A stretch of 10,422 bases of DNA. Source: Dunaliella salina. Its lineage: Eukaryota > Chlorophyta > Chlorophyceae > Chlamydomonadales > Dunaliellaceae. The DNA is taken from assembly GCA_002284615.2 (NCBI GenBank), contig MU070077.1, forward strand, positions 37,181 through 47,602, written 5' to 3'. The position numbers and the translations under genes were made by a program. Below the pieces are notes generated by a model. That model was given only the letters and a program-made list of their open reading frames with translations, had not been told where the DNA came from and made no database searches. Positions 8,238 through 10,422 of the stretch are shown here, one piece after another. Positions within the stretch are counted from its first letter, which is position 1; every line of letters begins with the position of its first letter.

Positions 8238-8432
8238 TTTGGCAGCCTGAGAGCATGTGTAGTGCGCTATCCAAATGATGGCAGTCTGGGAGGAGACAAG
8301 ATGGATCAGTTGACCTTTTAAAACGTACTGCATGTCTTTGGTTGTAGAGGGTGCCTGTGCGGTACTGCAGGATGGTACGCTTCATGGGTACAGAAATGTT
8401 GGGCATATTTCTGAAGGCATTGCTTATTTTTT
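8238..8432 (-). pseudogene. LINE ORF2 zinc-knuckle segment
   Basis: After the frameshift at 8427-8432 the reading continues as MPNISVPMKRTILQYRTG and onward to SCLLPDC...LHMLSGC. The metal ligands are Cys 8296-8298, Cys 8281-8283, His 8257-8259 and Cys 8242-8244, spaced CX4CX7HX4C. Such C-terminal knuckles follow RNase H or RT in many LINE ORF2 proteins and are thought to bind the element RNA or target DNA. The frame is lost again immediately after the last Cys, in the T-run at 8238-8240 (minus-strand A-run). Confidence 0.82.
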
Positions 8433-8871
8433 ATCTACTTGCGGTAACAAGTTTTTATAGTAAGAGTAGTAGCCTGTTTTGGCATTGGCATATCCAAGCT
8501 TGTGTTTAGAATGCATGTGGGATTTGAGGGCACCTTGAAGATTGGGGAAATAGGAGAGCTTGTGGGCGGGTGGTGGACCCGCAGATGTGCCTGCAGCATG
8601 CACTCTTTCTTCCTTGGCTGACCAGAAAGTGCTTGTAAATGGATTTCCACCAGGACCTGCACCAGGAATCTCGGTGTCTGCCACGCAGTTCTGGGCTTGC
8701 TTTGCTTGATGTTTTGCAATAGCATCTGCACATTCATTTCCAGCGATGCCAGCATGGGACTTCACCTTGCAAATTCGAATTTTGGTATGGAAGTCTCTAA
8801 TGAGAGTTGCAATCATTTTAAGGACGTCTCCTTGGATATGCCTGAGGTCTTTCAGGATAAAGAAGTTGTTT
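8433..8871 (-). pseudogene. LINE ORF2, second part of RNase H
   Basis: This continues the RNase H after the inserted element: KQLLYPE in the original frame (from 8871), then a one-base shift in the run at 8850-8852, then LRHIQGDVLKMI onward. The signature VKSHAGIAGNECAD includes the His of the substrate-handling loop (codon 8754-8756) and the fourth catalytic Asp (codon 8724-8726). The four acidic residues of RNase H (D-E-D-D) are therefore all still encoded, although the frame is broken. The segment after it (SAKEERVHAAG, GYYSYYKNLLPQ) links to the zinc knuckle. It ends in an A-run (8427-8432), where a missing base shifts the frame. Confidence 0.9.
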
Positions 8872-8880
8872 ACGTATTTG
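8872..8880. repeat. Target-site duplication, left copy
   Basis: ACGTATTTG directly precedes the left terminal inverted repeat and is identical to the bases after the right one. An 8-bp duplication is excluded because the immediately adjacent 8-mers differ. Confidence 0.95.
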
Positions 8881-9438
8881 CAGAGGGGGCTATCTGCGGC
8901 CCAAAATCAGGTGTTTTTCGCATGCTCCCCGCATAGGTTCTCCATTGCGGGCACCTTTCAAGTTTGAGTTCCCCTAATAGCTTTCTGTAGCAGTAGAGTT
9001 TAAGAAGTGCCAGTTATGGAGACCATGCCTAATCAGCCGCAGCGTGAACCCTAGTTTTTACCACCAAGTCTCCATACCTGACCACCCACTGGACCAAATT
9101 GAAAGATTTTCAATGATTTTGAATCCTTGTTCCAAGAAAACATCATTGCAAAAAAAATGGGGTGAAAAGACCCAGTGGTTGATGTTTTATGGCTATTTTT
9201 GCTATTTTCCCATAAAAAGCACCCAACTAGGGTTTACATGACCCATGTGAGCTTTAACACATCATATCTTAGCACACAAGGCGACTTATACAAATCTGAG
9301 CACATGCACGGGTAGTTTATAAAGCCAGCTACACATTCAAGCCAAGTTTGACCCAATTTGATGAAGTGGGTGTGAGTTGCTGCACTTTAAATGCAAAAAA
9401 GGAGCATATTTGGGGATTTGCTCAGATAGCCCCCTCTG
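8881..9438. mobile_element. 558-bp non-autonomous DNA transposon (MITE-like) nested in the LINE
   Basis: The ends are perfect 16-bp terminal inverted repeats: CAGAGGGGGCTATCTG at 8881-8896 and its reverse complement at 9423-9438. Both sides are flanked by the same 9 bases, ACGTATTTG (8872-8880 and 9439-9447), an exact target-site duplication. The interior has no transposase-like frame; the longest frame is 65 codons, with no motif. Removing the element and one duplication copy (567 bases, 189 codons) joins QIR to KQLLYPE in one RNase H frame. A 9-bp duplication is typical of Mutator-like elements. The CAGAG terminus would fit hAT, but hAT duplications are 8 bp and the flanks here do not support 8. 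Mobilisation would need a transposase made elsewhere in the genome. Confidence 0.96.
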
Positions 9439-9447
9439 ACGTATTTG
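9439..9447. repeat. Target-site duplication, right copy
   Basis: ACGTATTTG directly follows the right terminal inverted repeat and is identical to 8872-8880. On the minus strand it encodes the Gln-Ile-Arg of the RNase H sequence that resumes at 8871. Confidence 0.95.
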
Positions 9448-10422
9448 GTTGAAAGAGATGAGGCTGTCTGATGCAATATCTGCATTTTTGGTGATGATAG
9501 CAGCAGCAATTGCTGCTTATTCAGCTCTAGTGATGGTTTTAGTAATCCCAGCACCGTTTGGTTCTACAAAGTCCTTGCTGTCAGTGGACGGGCAGTAGAC
9601 GCCTGCTCCAATTTCTTGCTTGCCGTTATGGACAAGGCAGCTGACATCTGTGTATGCCCAAGTTCTCCAGTCAGTAACTTTGAGGGTTAGGAGAGTACTG
9701 GATTGGCTTGGCACCAAGTCTGTATCTTGGATACTTATGTGTGAATTTCTAGGGTGCTGGGAGACGTGTTGTTTGTCAAATGGGAGGCGTTCCAGTTTAT
9801 CAAAACCTGGCATGTGAGCATGCATGGGATTTAGGACAGGGCGGCTGCTGACGTTCGTCAGCTTCCACTCTGTGGCTTCTTTCAAATCTCCTTTCAGGCC
9901 CTGTAGCCAGTCTTTGTTATGGTTGTTAAGATGGACTCAAGCTGCTGTGTTCCAAACAGCAAAGATACGAAGGTCCCAGGTATGCTCAGGTAAAGGTATC
10001 TCTTGGTTAGGGCAGGATTGAGGGGCACTGTAACTAAGTTTTTCGCGAGGTATGGTTCCAAGTTCGTAACAGAGGTGGGGGTAGGCAGTGAAAAGTTTGG
10101 AGTAGGGTTTGGTTTTCATGTTCTTATTCCAAGCGGGAAGGAACATGAATGTAGCAGTGGCTTCTGTGTTGAGAATGGCTTAGTAAATGGCATGTTGCAA
10201 AGCTTGAACATAACCTTCAGCCAGACAGTTTAACTGCTCGGTGTTTTGAAAGAAATCCATAAGCTCCGAGATAAAATGACAATTGTCATCGTCTTGGTAT
10301 TGGAAAAATCGAAATGTATCCTCTGAACGAGAATGAGAGAAGTAGAAATGCCCTGCTTCATTAGCAACTACTTTTCTCTGTATGTGAATGACATTGATGA
10401 AATTGCGGAAAGGGTGCAAGGT
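9448..10422 (-). pseudogene. LINE ORF2, pre-RNase H segment and first part of RNase H
   Basis: One frame runs from the right edge to the small-transposon insertion site, interrupted by three stops: TAA at 10180-10182, TGA at 9937-9939 and TAA at 9517-9519. Sequence before and after each stop stays in the same frame, so these are point mutations. The first about 270 residues, including FMFLPAWNKN and ELGTIPREKL, match no domain I can name. The RNase H domain begins near WAYTDVSCLVHNGK (the catalytic Asp codon is 9646-9648). It continues through ITRAE (Glu codon 9520-9522, just before the TAA that replaces an expected Leu) and reaches ASDSL (Asp codon 9466-9468). The usual TDGS motif reads TDVS here. 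Confidence 0.85.

Larger units (their letters stand above)
6925..10422 (-). mobile_element. Non-LTR retrotransposon (LINE), decayed, 5' part beyond the right edge
   Basis: A single decayed LINE copy is read on the minus strand. In coding order from the right edge it contains an unrecognised segment that sits where a region after the reverse transcriptase would be expected, then an RNase H domain, a CX4CX7HX4C zinc knuckle, a basic tail ending at the stop at 7497-7499, and a 3' region with a hairpin and a 104-bp tandem array. The reverse transcriptase would lie beyond 10422 and is not seen. RNase H followed by a zinc knuckle is typical of ORF2 in I-like and related LINE groups and of green-algal LINEs. 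The left limit is uncertain: no poly(A) tail or target-site duplication was found. Confidence 0.85.

Noticed and set aside
8881..9438. hAT family assignment of the nested element
   Set aside because: The CAGAG end fits, but the duplication is clearly 9 bp and the adjacent 8-mers differ, so a Mutator-like origin is favoured.
10270..10320. Reverse-transcriptase YxDD box in FFQYQDDDNC
   Set aside because: The flanking residues do not fit the RT palm motif, and no other RT motif is nearby; the RT probably lies beyond the right edge.

Overview
The window looks like accessory, repeat-rich nuclear DNA of a eukaryote. A green-lineage (algal) source is the best guess. The reasons are a decayed non-LTR retrotransposon (LINE) whose RNase H, zinc-knuckle and C-terminal tail resemble LINE ORF2 products I associate with green algae, a degenerate TTTAGGG/TTAGGG-like tract, a perfect (CA)35 microsatellite, and the absence of any bacterial-style gene packing. 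The taxonomic inference is weak. No intact, confidently functional protein gene, rRNA or tRNA was found.

Layout. Bases 1-397 hold no recognised gene. Bases 398-2475 hold a cluster of diverged copies of one unnamed repeat of about 0.7 kb: copy A (+), copy B (-), a 3'-only piece D (+) and copy C (+). Bases 2613-3172 form a near-perfect long inverted repeat, with arms of about 242 bp, about 88% identity and a 75-bp spacer. Bases 3173-4686 carry no recognised gene, although a 289-codon open frame on the minus strand (3653-4522) is unusually long. Bases 4687-4908 hold a telomere-like tract bounded by a 14-bp inverted repeat. Bases 4909-6924 are mostly featureless apart from (CA)35 at 6241-6310.

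From about 6925 to the right end everything belongs to, or sits inside, one minus-strand LINE copy. Its ORF2 runs from beyond the right edge to a stop at 7497. It contains an unrecognised conserved segment, an RNase H domain with all four acidic residues still present, a CX4CX7HX4C zinc knuckle and a basic C-terminal tail. It is broken by three in-frame stops and four single-base indels. Downstream of its stop are a perfect 8-bp-stem hairpin and a 104-bp tandem repeat that probably form the element's 3' region.

The clearest discovery is a 558-bp non-autonomous DNA transposon at 8881-9438, nested in the RNase H coding region. It has perfect 16-bp terminal inverted repeats and an exact 9-bp target-site duplication. 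Conceptually removing it with one duplication copy brings the two halves of the RNase H together in frame. This proves the insertion and sets the order of events: LINE first, small transposon later.
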